A DNA stretch of 64,000 bases from Eisenibacter elegans DSM 3317. GTDB taxonomy: Bacteria > Bacteroidota > Bacteroidia > Cytophagales > Microscillaceae. The stretch is taken from assembly GCF_000430505.1 (NCBI RefSeq), contig NZ_AUMD01000011.1:372001-436000 (forward strand), read 5' to 3'. The stretch's first letter is position 1, and every line of letters begins with the position of its first letter. The translations under genes were made by a program, and so were the position numbers. Under the pieces are notes generated by a model. It had not been told where the DNA came from. It was given only the letters and a program-made list of their open reading frames with translations, and searched no databases. Positions 54,356 through 60,987 of the stretch are shown one piece after another.

Positions 54356-54745
54356 ATGAAACTGGACGCATTTAAAGGGATGGGAGAAGAATTGGCACTC
54401 ATTGGCGCTATCAACGGCGGGGCAGTAGCCACCAGCCTACAATTGATGCAGGCTGACAAACAGCTGATTGCTGAAGTGCATACTCCCACTCTTACAGAAG
54501 AAAATTATCATATAGACATCACCGACAATCAGCTGCGCTTATTTGTTTTCAAGTATGTGCCCAACGGTAATGATCGTAAAGTACCACTATTTGCACGCAT
54601 ATTTCCTATACCACCTTTTGTAGATGCAGAAGGAATTGAAGCGGTGTATGACGATGGGCTTTTACGCATTATTGCACCTATTCGTGAGGGGCGTGACGGG
54701 ACTAAACCGCGCATTATCCAAATCACAAGAAACGATGATGAGTAA
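54356..54745 (+). CDS. Hsp20/alpha-crystallin-like small protein
   Basis: A 129-residue protein from the ATG at 54356, preceded by a strong ribosome site AAGGAGG seven bases upstream, which is rare in Bacteroidota. The upstream open frame (to 54212) is not coding. The core, with EVHTPTLTEENYHIDITDNQLRLFVF, FARIFPIPPFVDAEGIEAVYDDGLLRIIAP and a final strand, is the alpha-crystallin beta-sandwich layout, with the GLLRI motif. It probably acts as a small chaperone in the cytoplasm. The loop order is shorter than average and the usual IxI tail is replaced by IIQITRNDDE. Confidence 0.75.
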   Translation: MKLDAFKGMGEELALIGAINGGAVATSLQLMQADKQLIAEVHTPTLTEENYHIDITDNQLRLFVFKYVPNGNDRKVPLFARIFPIPPFVDAEGIEAVYDDGLLRIIAPIREGRDGTKPRIIQITRNDDE

Positions 54746-54837
54746 TAGGCATCGGATTGGCAGAGCTTCACACACTCAAAACTGCCAAATAGTTTTTCAT
54801 AAGCCAAAATGGCACAACACGAACTACATCAAAAAAC

Positions 54838-54869
54838 CACCTCTCTTGATTGGGAGGTGATTTTTTTGC
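54838..54869 (+). terminator. Terminator after the Hsp20-like gene
   Basis: An eight-pair stem CACCTCTC/GGGAGGTG (one G-T) with a six-base loop, followed by ATTTTTTT. It lies 92 bases past the Hsp20-like stop and 26 bases from the phhA stop on the other strand. Confidence 0.75.
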
Positions 54870-54894
54870 TGGAGTAACAGGCTCAGGGGCAAGC

Positions 54895-55722
54895 TTACAT
54901 TTCGATAGGGCTTTTGCCGGCTTTTTCTAGCTCGACAGCCTCCGCAATACAGCGATCAATCTCACTTACAGAGCTGTAGAGCTGCTCATAAGAGTTGATG
55001 ACGAAGTACTGCTCTTGGTAGCGGTCCTTGATGTAGGGCGTGTTGATGATTGTTTTGACATCATAGGGGAGGCGTTTGGGTGCTTCGCTGTAGAGCGAGT
55101 AGTTGGTTTCGCCGCTCGAAGAGAGAATCCCTGCACCATAAATACGCAAGCCTTCGGCCTCCTGAATCAGACCAAACTCTACGGTATACCAATAGAGGCG
55201 CGCTACACACTCGATGGCTACTTCACTATCGAGGTATTTGAGAGCAATATCGCTCAAGTCGACCAAAAAGTCGCAAAGAGGTTGATTGGTGAGCAGGGGA
55301 ACGTGCCCAAACACATCGTGGAACATATCCGGCTCCACGAGGTAGTCGAGTTGCTCCATTGTTCGTAGCCAAGTCGTAGCACAGAAGTTGCGGCTACGCA
55401 TCAGCTCAAAAAACTCGCGGTTTGGAATCAAGCCCGGCACTACGTGTACGCGCCAGCCCGTGATGTTCTGAAGAATTTCATTGACGGCCTCAAAGTTAGG
55501 GATATGCTCCCGCTCAAACTTGACCGTCTTAATCCCTGTAATGTAGTCGGCAGTTGCTTTGCCGGGTAGTTGTTCCATCTGGCGATCATAGAGAATTTGC
55601 CATACCTTGTGGTCCTCTGTTGTATATTGGTCATACTCTTGCTTGAGTACGAGCGAAGAGTTGTACTCATAGTAACCAGTGTTAGGGTCTCTCTGCACGA
55701 GATTTCTGAAATCGTTGTTCAT
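54895..55722 (-). CDS. phhA: Phenylalanine 4-hydroxylase
   Basis: Hydroxylates phenylalanine to tyrosine using tetrahydropterin, oxygen and non-haem iron. The 275-residue catalytic-domain-only enzyme has iron ligands His135 and His140 (EPDMFHDVFGHVP) and Glu182 (YWYTVEFGLI), with the RNFCATTWLR and GRIYGAGILSS-like blocks (RIYGAGILSSSGE). The start at 55722 (MNNDFRNLVQRDPN) matches bacterial PAH; the frame is open further upstream to 55812. Upstream on the same strand lie a terminator hairpin and a tyrosine-rich leader ORF, so expression is probably controlled by attenuation. A 6-pyruvoyl-tetrahydropterin synthase gene is at 24.4 kb. Confidence 0.95.
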   Translation of the reverse strand: MNNDFRNLVQRDPNTGYYEYNSSLVLKQEYDQYTTEDHKVWQILYDRQMEQLPGKATADYITGIKTVKFEREHIPNFEAVNEILQNITGWRVHVVPGLIPNREFFELMRSRNFCATTWLRTMEQLDYLVEPDMFHDVFGHVPLLTNQPLCDFLVDLSDIALKYLDSEVAIECVARLYWYTVEFGLIQEAEGLRIYGAGILSSSGETNYSLYSEAPKRLPYDVKTIINTPYIKDRYQEQYFVINSYEQLYSSVSEIDRCIAEAVELEKAGKSPIEM

Positions 55723-55810
55723 ACAGGTAGGGGGTTTTAGGTTTGTGAATAATTCAACAAAAAGTGCCAATGGTTTGTTAAATAATGCTATTTCGACAGC
55801 ATTGGTCAAC

Positions 55811-55851
55811 AAAAAAGCCTAACACTCTTTGCACAGGGAGTATTAGGCTTT
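55811..55851 (-). terminator. Attenuator-type terminator in the phhA leader
   Basis: On the minus strand, AAAGCCTAA-x-ACTC pairs with GAGT-x-TTAGGCTTT (55814-55851) around a ten-base loop and runs into TTTTTTG. It lies between the leader ORF stop (55884) and the phhA start (55722), 89 bases upstream of the latter. No gene on the minus strand ends here, so it can only serve transcripts heading into phhA. Confidence 0.8.
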
Positions 55852-55883
55852 AACCACAAAACTTTTTATCAGATGAAATAAGT

Positions 55884-55982
55884 TCAGCAAGGTACATAAC
55901 CACAACACCGAGTGCTAAAATAAGCAGCGGGGTAATAAGCTATATAGTAGCGATAGGTGGTATATACAATGCGGTTATTCAT
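55884..55982 (-). CDS. Tyrosine-rich leader peptide of phhA (32 aa)
   Basis: A 32-codon ORF from ATG at 55982 to TGA at 55884, read base by base. It begins MNNRIVYTTYRYYIAYYPAA. Tyrosine is at positions 7, 10, 12, 13, 16, 17, 21 and 29 (six TAT, two TAC), with a Phe at 22. Eight tyrosines in 32 residues, two of them in YY pairs, is the mark of an attenuator leader peptide. The ORF is followed 33 bases later by an intrinsic terminator and then by phhA. The likely start point overlaps the ATG, so the message may be nearly leaderless; that needs testing. Confidence 0.7.
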   Translation of the reverse strand: MNNRIVYTTYRYYIAYYPAAYFSTRCCGYVPC

Positions 55983-55987
55983 TGAGG

Positions 55988-56019
55988 CAAATGTATTCAA
56001 AAAAAACGTAATTACCAAA
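55988..56019 (-). promoter_or_regulatory. Promoter of the phhA leader transcript
   Basis: On the minus strand TTTG (56016-56019), a 20-base spacer and TACATTTG (55988-55995) form a full Bacteroidota consensus. Transcription should begin about 5-7 bases on, near 55983-55981, at the leader ATG. Confidence 0.6.
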
Positions 56020-56028
56020 TTTGAAGCG

Positions 56029-56075
56029 TTTATACTCAATCAAAATCCGTTTGGGACATATACACCGAAAATCGT
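56029..56075 (-). repeat. Dispersed intergenic repeat, 3' half copy
   Basis: On the minus strand it reads CGATTTTCGG, TCCCAAAC, then TTTTGATTGAGTATAAAC, matching the right half of the copy at 21411. It lies just upstream of the phhA leader promoter. Confidence 0.55.
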
Positions 56076-56283
56076 AGGGGGAATCGATGGCATCTGGGTA
56101 CAAAACCCTTCTGAGTGATAGGGGTTACAAGCCTATTGTCAAGGGGTTTTACCAAAGCTGTGGGAGCGTCGTTGAGGGGTTTTTGAAGCTTTGGAGAATA
56201 AGCCGTACTTTTGTGCCATTATCAAGTCATCATCATAGGCAGAAAGAAGGTTACGCCTCTTTTGTGCCATATTTTTCAAACAA

Positions 56284-57075
56284 ATGTTTGCCGATTCACA
56301 TACCCATCTATATCTTAGACAGTTTGACACAGACCGGGAGACTGTCGTGGCGCAATGCCAAGAGGCCGGCGTGTTGCAGTTATTTTTACCCAATATCGAC
56401 CATAGCTCTGTAGAGCCTATGCTTGAAATGAGCACACGCTACCCGCAGCAGTGCTTTGCGATGATGGGGCTACACCCTTGTTCTGTTGACAAAGACGTAG
56501 ATAAGGCGCTGTATGAGGTCGAGCATTGGCTACACAAGCACCGCGAGCTGTTTGTGGCTGTGGGCGAAATGGGTACAGACTTGTATTGGGACAAGACGTA
56601 TTTTGCCCAACAAGCCGAAGCATTCAAGGTACAGGTCAATTGGGCCAAGGAGCTCGACCTGCCGATTGTGATTCACTGTCGGGAGTCGTTTGAAGAGACA
56701 ATGCAGCTGCTCGAACCGCTCTATGATGAGCGCCTGCGTGGGGTTTTCCATTGTTTTACTGGCTCTGTGGCCGATGCAGAGCGGGTGTTGGCGCTCGAAG
56801 GCTTTTATCTAGGCATTGGCGGGGTGGCTACCTTCAAAAAAAGTGGGCTAGATCAAGTGTTGCCACAGCTCCCACTAGAGCGCCTGCTGCTCGAAACAGA
56901 CAGCCCGTACCTCGCCCCCGTACCACATCGGGGCAAACGCAATAGCCCTGCCTATATCCCCTTGATTGCTGAGCGCATAGCAGAGCTAAAAAACATACCA
57001 CTCGAAACGGTAGCGCAACAAACTACGGCCAACACCCAAGCCCTATTCCGAACTTATGCAACTCATACATATTGA
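56284..57075 (+). CDS. tatD: TatD-family metal-dependent DNase
   Basis: A 263-residue TIM-barrel hydrolase. The metal-binding residues are the initial ADSHTHL, Glu in GEMGTDLYWD, the IVIHCRESF His, the VFHCFTGS His, and the final LLLETDSPYLAPVPHRGKRNSPAYI with Asp. The order is that of TatD/YcfH nucleases. It acts on DNA ends in repair or turnover. It overlaps the asparaginase gene by 20 bases, so the two are translationally linked. Confidence 0.93.
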   Translation: MFADSHTHLYLRQFDTDRETVVAQCQEAGVLQLFLPNIDHSSVEPMLEMSTRYPQQCFAMMGLHPCSVDKDVDKALYEVEHWLHKHRELFVAVGEMGTDLYWDKTYFAQQAEAFKVQVNWAKELDLPIVIHCRESFEETMQLLEPLYDERLRGVFHCFTGSVADAERVLALEGFYLGIGGVATFKKSGLDQVLPQLPLERLLLETDSPYLAPVPHRGKRNSPAYIPLIAERIAELKNIPLETVAQQTTANTQALFRTYATHTY

Positions 57076-58135
57076 TACGGCTAGCCCCAAACCCCCACGC
57101 ACTGCGGTGCTTATCATATATACAGGAGGTACGTTTGGGATGGTATCGGAGCCGCAAGCTGATGGCGGCGAAAGCCTAGTGCCGTTTGAGTTTGGGCATA
57201 TCTTAGAAAAAATCCCCGAATTGGCGCATTTAGAATGCATGCTTACCGTCGTATCGATAGAGCCATTGATAGACTCAGCCAATGCTTCTCCGGCTCATTG
57301 GGCGCAGATTGCCCAGCTGATAGAGCTACACTATGCTGATTATGATGGCTTTGTGGTCTTACACGGCACAGACACTATGGCCTATAGCGCATCTGCGCTG
57401 AGCTTTATGTTGGAGGGGCTGCGCAAGCCTGTAGTCTTTACGGGTGCACAGCTACCCATAGGAACAGTACGGAATGACGCACGGCGCAATTTTTTGACAG
57501 CCATAGAAGTAGCCTCTGCCAAGCGACCCGATGGCTCGGCCCTAGTGCCCGAAGTGTGTATTTTTTTTGATAGATACTTGCTGCGGGGCAATCGCGCTCA
57601 AAAGGTCGAAGCAGACCATTTCAACGCTTTTGAGTCGCGCAATTATCCTCCTTTGGCCTTTGCCGGAATAAAAATAGAATACCAGGAAGCCTATGTACAT
57701 CAGGAGCTTAGCTCCAAAAGCCTATCTGTGCAGCTGACGATGTCCGAAAATATTGCTTTGCTAAAGTTGTTTCCTGGCTTTTCGCCTACTATATTGGAGG
57801 CCACATTGGCTATCCCGGGGCTTCAAGCACTTGTGTTGGAGACCTACGGCGCAGGCAATGTACCTACTAACCCAGCCTTGATTGCTGCGCTGGCCCAAGG
57901 GCTAGACAAGGGCGTTGTGGTCGTGAATATCTCCCAATGTGTGGGCGGCGCTGTAAAGCAAGGTCTATACCAAACCAGCCAACATTTGGTCGAATTGGGC
58001 GTTTGGAGCGGTTATGACCTTACTCCCGAAGCCGCACTGACCAAGCTGATGTACCTACTAGCCAAAGATTATTCGCCATCAGATAGAAAGGTGCTTTTTG
58101 CTACTTCTTTGCGAGGCGAGCTAACAAACGAATAA
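57056..58135 (+). CDS. ansA: L-asparaginase, type I
   Basis: A 359-residue amidohydrolase. It has the nucleophile motif IIYTGGTFGMVSEPQ, then VVLHGTDTMAYSASALSFML with the second Thr-Asp, and FTGAQLPIGTVRNDARRN. The size and the lack of a signal peptide point to the cytoplasmic type I enzyme (AnsA), which hydrolyses asparagine to aspartate and ammonia. The start at 57056 lies within the last codons of tatD. The end at 58135 has no clear terminator before tRNA-Ser. Confidence 0.93.
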   Translation: MQLIHIDTASPKPPRTAVLIIYTGGTFGMVSEPQADGGESLVPFEFGHILEKIPELAHLECMLTVVSIEPLIDSANASPAHWAQIAQLIELHYADYDGFVVLHGTDTMAYSASALSFMLEGLRKPVVFTGAQLPIGTVRNDARRNFLTAIEVASAKRPDGSALVPEVCIFFDRYLLRGNRAQKVEADHFNAFESRNYPPLAFAGIKIEYQEAYVHQELSSKSLSVQLTMSENIALLKLFPGFSPTILEATLAIPGLQALVLETYGAGNVPTNPALIAALAQGLDKGVVVVNISQCVGGAVKQGLYQTSQHLVELGVWSGYDLTPEAALTKLMYLLAKDYSPSDRKVLFATSLRGELTNE

Positions 58136-58147
58136 TATCAAATTTTG

Positions 58148-58177
58148 TTGCATAATCGAAACTAATCTATAACTTTG
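58148..58177 (+). promoter_or_regulatory. Promoter of tRNA-Ser
   Basis: TTG (58148-58150), exactly 19 bases, then TAACTTTG (58170-58177). This is the cleanest Bacteroidota promoter in the window, 40 bases before the tRNA. Confidence 0.7.
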
Positions 58178-58217
58178 CGCTCGTCTTACTGATGAGTTAT
58201 TGCTTCTAACACCTAAC

Positions 58218-58304
58218 AGAGAGGTGGCCGAGTGGTTTAAGGCGCACGCCTGGAAAGCGTGTTTACCCGAGAGGGTATCGAGGGTTCGAATCCCTTCCTC
58301 TCTG
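58218..58304 (+). tRNA. tRNA-Ser (anticodon GGA)
   Basis: An 87-base class II tRNA. The acceptor stem is AGAGAGG/CCTCTCT with discriminator G; the D arm holds GGCCGAGTGGTTTAAGGC; the anticodon loop CTGGAAA gives GGA, reading UCC/UCU; a long variable arm (TTTACCCGAGAGGGTATCGA) marks serine; and GGTTCGAATCC forms the T arm. The CCA end is not encoded. It has its own promoter upstream and precedes the Ton motor operon. Confidence 0.97.
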
Positions 58305-58437
58305 CAATATCTTGATTAGTAACCCAAAACATTAGTTCCAACCACAAAAATGCTATAAGCACATTTACCTCAAAATTATTCACATCATTAGTTCATTTAA
58401 ACACAATCTATCATCTCCCAAATTAGCCATTACACTT

Positions 58438-59280
58438 ATGAAGAAGTTACTCACTTTCCTTTTGCTGACTGTTTGCCTTTCTTTTGGCTCAATGGTACAG
58501 TCTTTTGCGCAAGGTGGCAATGATGCTGACACAACCAAAACAGAAAAAGTAGATAGCGCCGCTATACAAGCTGCTGCTACACAAGTAGAAAGCACTGAGC
58601 TTGACTTAGACGAAGATGCGAAAGCTGTAGTAGAAGAGTCAAAAACTTTTCACCAAATTTTGAAAGATAAGTTCATCGAAGGTGGCTGGGAGTTTATGAG
58701 TTTGGTACTTATCTGTTTGATTTTAGGCTTGGCTGTTGCTTTGGAGCGTATCATTACCCTCTCATTGTCTACCACCAATACCAAGAAATTTATCAACAAT
58801 GTTGAAGAAGCGCTCCGCAACGGTGGTGTAGAAGCAGCCAAAGACTTGGCCCGCAATACTACCGGCCCTGTAGCTTCTATCTTTATGCAAGGCCTTTTGC
58901 GCGTAAACGAAGGCATTGAAGTAGTAGAGAAATCTGTGATTTCTTATGCTTCAGTAGAAATGAGCAAACTCGAAAAAGGTATCGTATGGATTTCACTCTT
59001 TATTGCACTTGCACCTATGTTGGGCTTTATGGGTACGGTAATCGGTATGATTGGTGCTTTCGACGCTATCCAAGCTGCTGGTGATATCTCTCCTTCACTC
59101 GTAGCCGGTGGTATCAAAGTAGCTCTTTTGACAACAGTAGGCGGTCTTATCGTAGCGATTATCCTACAGATTTTCTACAATTACATTGTTAATAAAGTGG
59201 ACTCTATTGTCAACCAAATGGAAGAAGCTTCTATCGCCTTGGTAGACGTATTGGTACAACACAATATCACCAAGAAGTAA
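58438..59280 (+). CDS. exbB: ExbB/TolQ/MotA-family proton channel with N-terminal extension
   Basis: A 280-residue inner-membrane protein that powers TonB. It has a signal peptide-like first helix (MKKLLTFLLLTVCLSFGSMVQSFA), then a polar periplasmic stretch of about 50 residues. The MotA/ExbB domain follows: a first helix (MSLVLICLILGLAVALERII), the cytoplasmic part with MQGLLRVNEGIEVVEKSV, and two helices with LFIALAPMLGFMGTVIGMIGAFD and KVALLTTVGGLIVAIILQIFYN. The N-terminal extension with a cleavable signal is common in Bacteroidota. First gene of the exb operon. Confidence 0.9.
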   Translation: MKKLLTFLLLTVCLSFGSMVQSFAQGGNDADTTKTEKVDSAAIQAAATQVESTELDLDEDAKAVVEESKTFHQILKDKFIEGGWEFMSLVLICLILGLAVALERIITLSLSTTNTKKFINNVEEALRNGGVEAAKDLARNTTGPVASIFMQGLLRVNEGIEVVEKSVISYASVEMSKLEKGIVWISLFIALAPMLGFMGTVIGMIGAFDAIQAAGDISPSLVAGGIKVALLTTVGGLIVAIILQIFYNYIVNKVDSIVNQMEEASIALVDVLVQHNITKK

Positions 59281-59325
59281 TCTTTCGGTTTGTTTTGACT
59301 TTTGGACTAACCCTTTGTACTAACA

Positions 59326-59724
59326 ATGGAAAATCTTAAAAAATATTTACTACCCGGTATCTTGGGTGTAGTAGTTGTAATACTACTATATGCACTCTAT
59401 GCACAAGACACGGATACCATTTTTGTCCTCTCTTATGTCCTTGGCATAGGAGCAGTAATAGGCGTGGTCGCAGGTTTCTTGGTGAGCGCTATCAGCAACC
59501 CCCAAGGCACGCTCCGCAGCCTGATAGGTTTAGGTGTATTGGTTGTTATCTTTGGAATATCTTATGCGATTGCCGGCTCCGAAGTAACAGCGTTATACCA
59601 ACAATTCAACATAGACGAGTCAAAGTCTAAAATGGTCGGATCTTTCCTAAACCTGACCTATGCTTTAGGTTTTTTGACTATCGGCAGCATCTTGTTCGCC
59701 TCTGTATTACGCGTTATAAAATAA
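59326..59724 (+). CDS. Four-helix membrane protein of the exb operon
   Basis: A 132-residue integral membrane protein with four hydrophobic segments (about residues 8-28, 30-54, 66-84 and 106-130) and a short loop rich in Gln and Asp between helices 3 and 4. It lies between exbB and exbD with gaps of 45 and six bases, so it is part of the operon. I recognise it as a common but uncharacterised partner of Bacteroidota Ton motors. A role in motor assembly is inferred from its position. Confidence 0.8.
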   Translation: MENLKKYLLPGILGVVVVILLYALYAQDTDTIFVLSYVLGIGAVIGVVAGFLVSAISNPQGTLRSLIGLGVLVVIFGISYAIAGSEVTALYQQFNIDESKSKMVGSFLNLTYALGFLTIGSILFASVLRVIK

Positions 59725-59730
59725 GTAATT

Positions 59731-60309
59731 ATGGGTAAATCAAAAGACCGGGGAATACCGGAAATCAATGCTGGCTCAATGGCAGATATTGCCTTCTTGC
59801 TCTTGATTTTCTTCCTCGTAACGACCACTATTGCCACCGACAAAGGGGTGAATATTATTCTGCCTCCTAAAAAGGAGCAGGATATTCCGCCAGTAAAGTT
59901 TAATGAACGTAACCTCTTCAAGGTGATTGTCAATACCAAAAACCAACTTTTGGTAGACGGTGAGCCGTTGAACATCAGCCAACTGAAAGAGACTACCAAG
60001 CGTTTTATTACCAATAATGGCGCAGACCCCAAATCGTCTGAAAGCCCCGACAAAGCGGTCATCACTTTCAAAACTGACCGTGGAACACGTTACGATGTAT
60101 ACGTACGTGTGTTAGATGAACTAAAAGGAGCTTATCACGAGCTACGTACAGAGGAGATAGCCCGAACTATCAGTGGATTTACACTCAAAGATTATTTGAG
60201 CTATGACCCTGAGAAAGCATCTACCCGCATACAAAAAGCCTTTGAGGCTGCTAAGGATAAGTACCCAATGCAGATTTCTGAAGCCGAACCAAGTAAAATA
60301 GGAGGTTAA
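59731..60309 (+). CDS. exbD: ExbD/TolR-family protein, long form
   Basis: A 192-residue motor component. One N-terminal helix (SMADIAFLLLIFFLVTTTI) carries the key Asp24 in MADIAF, which conducts protons with ExbB, and is followed by a periplasmic domain. The opening PEINAGSMADIAFLLL is typical of Bacteroidota ExbD. The C-terminus is extended past the usual domain by a helical tail of about 50 residues (DYLSYDPEKASTRIQKAFEAA). It ends just one base before the second exbD. Confidence 0.92.
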   Translation: MGKSKDRGIPEINAGSMADIAFLLLIFFLVTTTIATDKGVNIILPPKKEQDIPPVKFNERNLFKVIVNTKNQLLVDGEPLNISQLKETTKRFITNNGADPKSSESPDKAVITFKTDRGTRYDVYVRVLDELKGAYHELRTEEIARTISGFTLKDYLSYDPEKASTRIQKAFEAAKDKYPMQISEAEPSKIGG

Positions 60310-60310
60310 T

Positions 60311-60772
60311 ATGGCCAAGTTTAAAAAGAAGAAAAAAGCAAACCCTGCCATTTCTACGGCTTCCTTGCCCGATATTGTATTTATGTTGTTGTTCTTCTTC
60401 ATGGTCTCTACCGTATTGCGCGAGCAAGACCTGATGGTAATGCAACGCCTGCCACAGGCCGAGCAGCTGCAAGCTATCGAGAAGAAGTCATTGGCAACAC
60501 AAATTTACGTGGGTAAGCCTAAAGAAAAGCGTTTTGGCGTTGAGCCTCGCATTCAGGTGAATGATGTTTTTATCGACCCTAACGGTATCCCACGCTTTAT
60601 TCAAAATGAGCGTAGCAAGATGGCCGAAAAAGACCACGACAAAATCATTATCTCACTGAAAGTAGACCGCCAAACCAAGATGGGGATTATCAGTGATATC
60701 AAGCAACAATTGCGCGAAGTAAACGCCCGTATATTGTATCTCTCTTCATCAAAGCGAGCAGCCGAAGAATAG
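60311..60772 (+). CDS. exbD: ExbD/TolR-family protein, short form
   Basis: A 153-residue motor component with the same layout: an N-terminal basic KFKKKKKANPAISTASLPDIVFMLLFFFMV, with the key Asp in LPDIVF, and a periplasmic domain ending with a helix (DIKQQLREVNARILYL). The basic tail at the start is more marked than in the first ExbD. Two ExbD types per ExbB are usual in this phylum. The preceding gene ends in GGAGGT, giving a chance Shine-Dalgarno site. The operon ends in a strong terminator. Confidence 0.92.
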   Translation: MAKFKKKKKANPAISTASLPDIVFMLLFFFMVSTVLREQDLMVMQRLPQAEQLQAIEKKSLATQIYVGKPKEKRFGVEPRIQVNDVFIDPNGIPRFIQNERSKMAEKDHDKIIISLKVDRQTKMGIISDIKQQLREVNARILYLSSSKRAAEE

Positions 60773-60790
60773 GCCTCCGCGAAGAGAAAA

Positions 60791-60851
60791 TATACCAAGA
60801 TATACTTGATTTGAGGATTCATATCCCAAACCAATGTTGATTGGGTATAAC
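60791..60851 (+). repeat. Dispersed intergenic repeat, short complete copy
   Basis: TATACCAAGA, TATACTTGATTTGAGGATTC, then TCCCAAACCAATGTTGATTG and finally GGGTATAAC. Both ends are present but the middle (TTTTCTTGAxGC..CAAGGA) is missing. It sits between the last exbD gene and its terminator. Confidence 0.7.
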
Positions 60852-60854
60852 TCC

Positions 60855-60895
60855 CAAACCCCTGTATAGCTGAAACTATACAGGGGTTTGTTTCG
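60855..60895 (+). terminator. Terminator of the exb operon
   Basis: A 15-pair perfect stem CAAACCCCTGTATAG/CTATACAGGGGTTTG with a six-base loop, followed by TTTCG. Strong in structure, moderate in T-run. Confidence 0.85.
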
Positions 60896-60953
60896 TATGG
60901 GACAGACACCCCAGAAACTCTCCACACAAGACACAAATACAGCCCTTTGTGTG

Positions 60954-60961
60954 TATATTTG
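60954..60961 (+). promoter_or_regulatory. Promoter -7 element before the proline dehydrogenase gene
   Basis: TATATTTG followed by CACC, 27 bases before the start at 60988. A TTG at -33 is not seen at the usual distance. Confidence 0.4.
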
Positions 60962-60987
60962 CACCTCAATACGCGACAACAAAAAGT

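Noticed and set aside
55820-55917. Full antiterminator for the phhA leader
   Set aside because: Only an eight-base pairing (one G-U) was found between the leader and the 3' arm; it is too weak to claim as the antiterminator without folding calculations.
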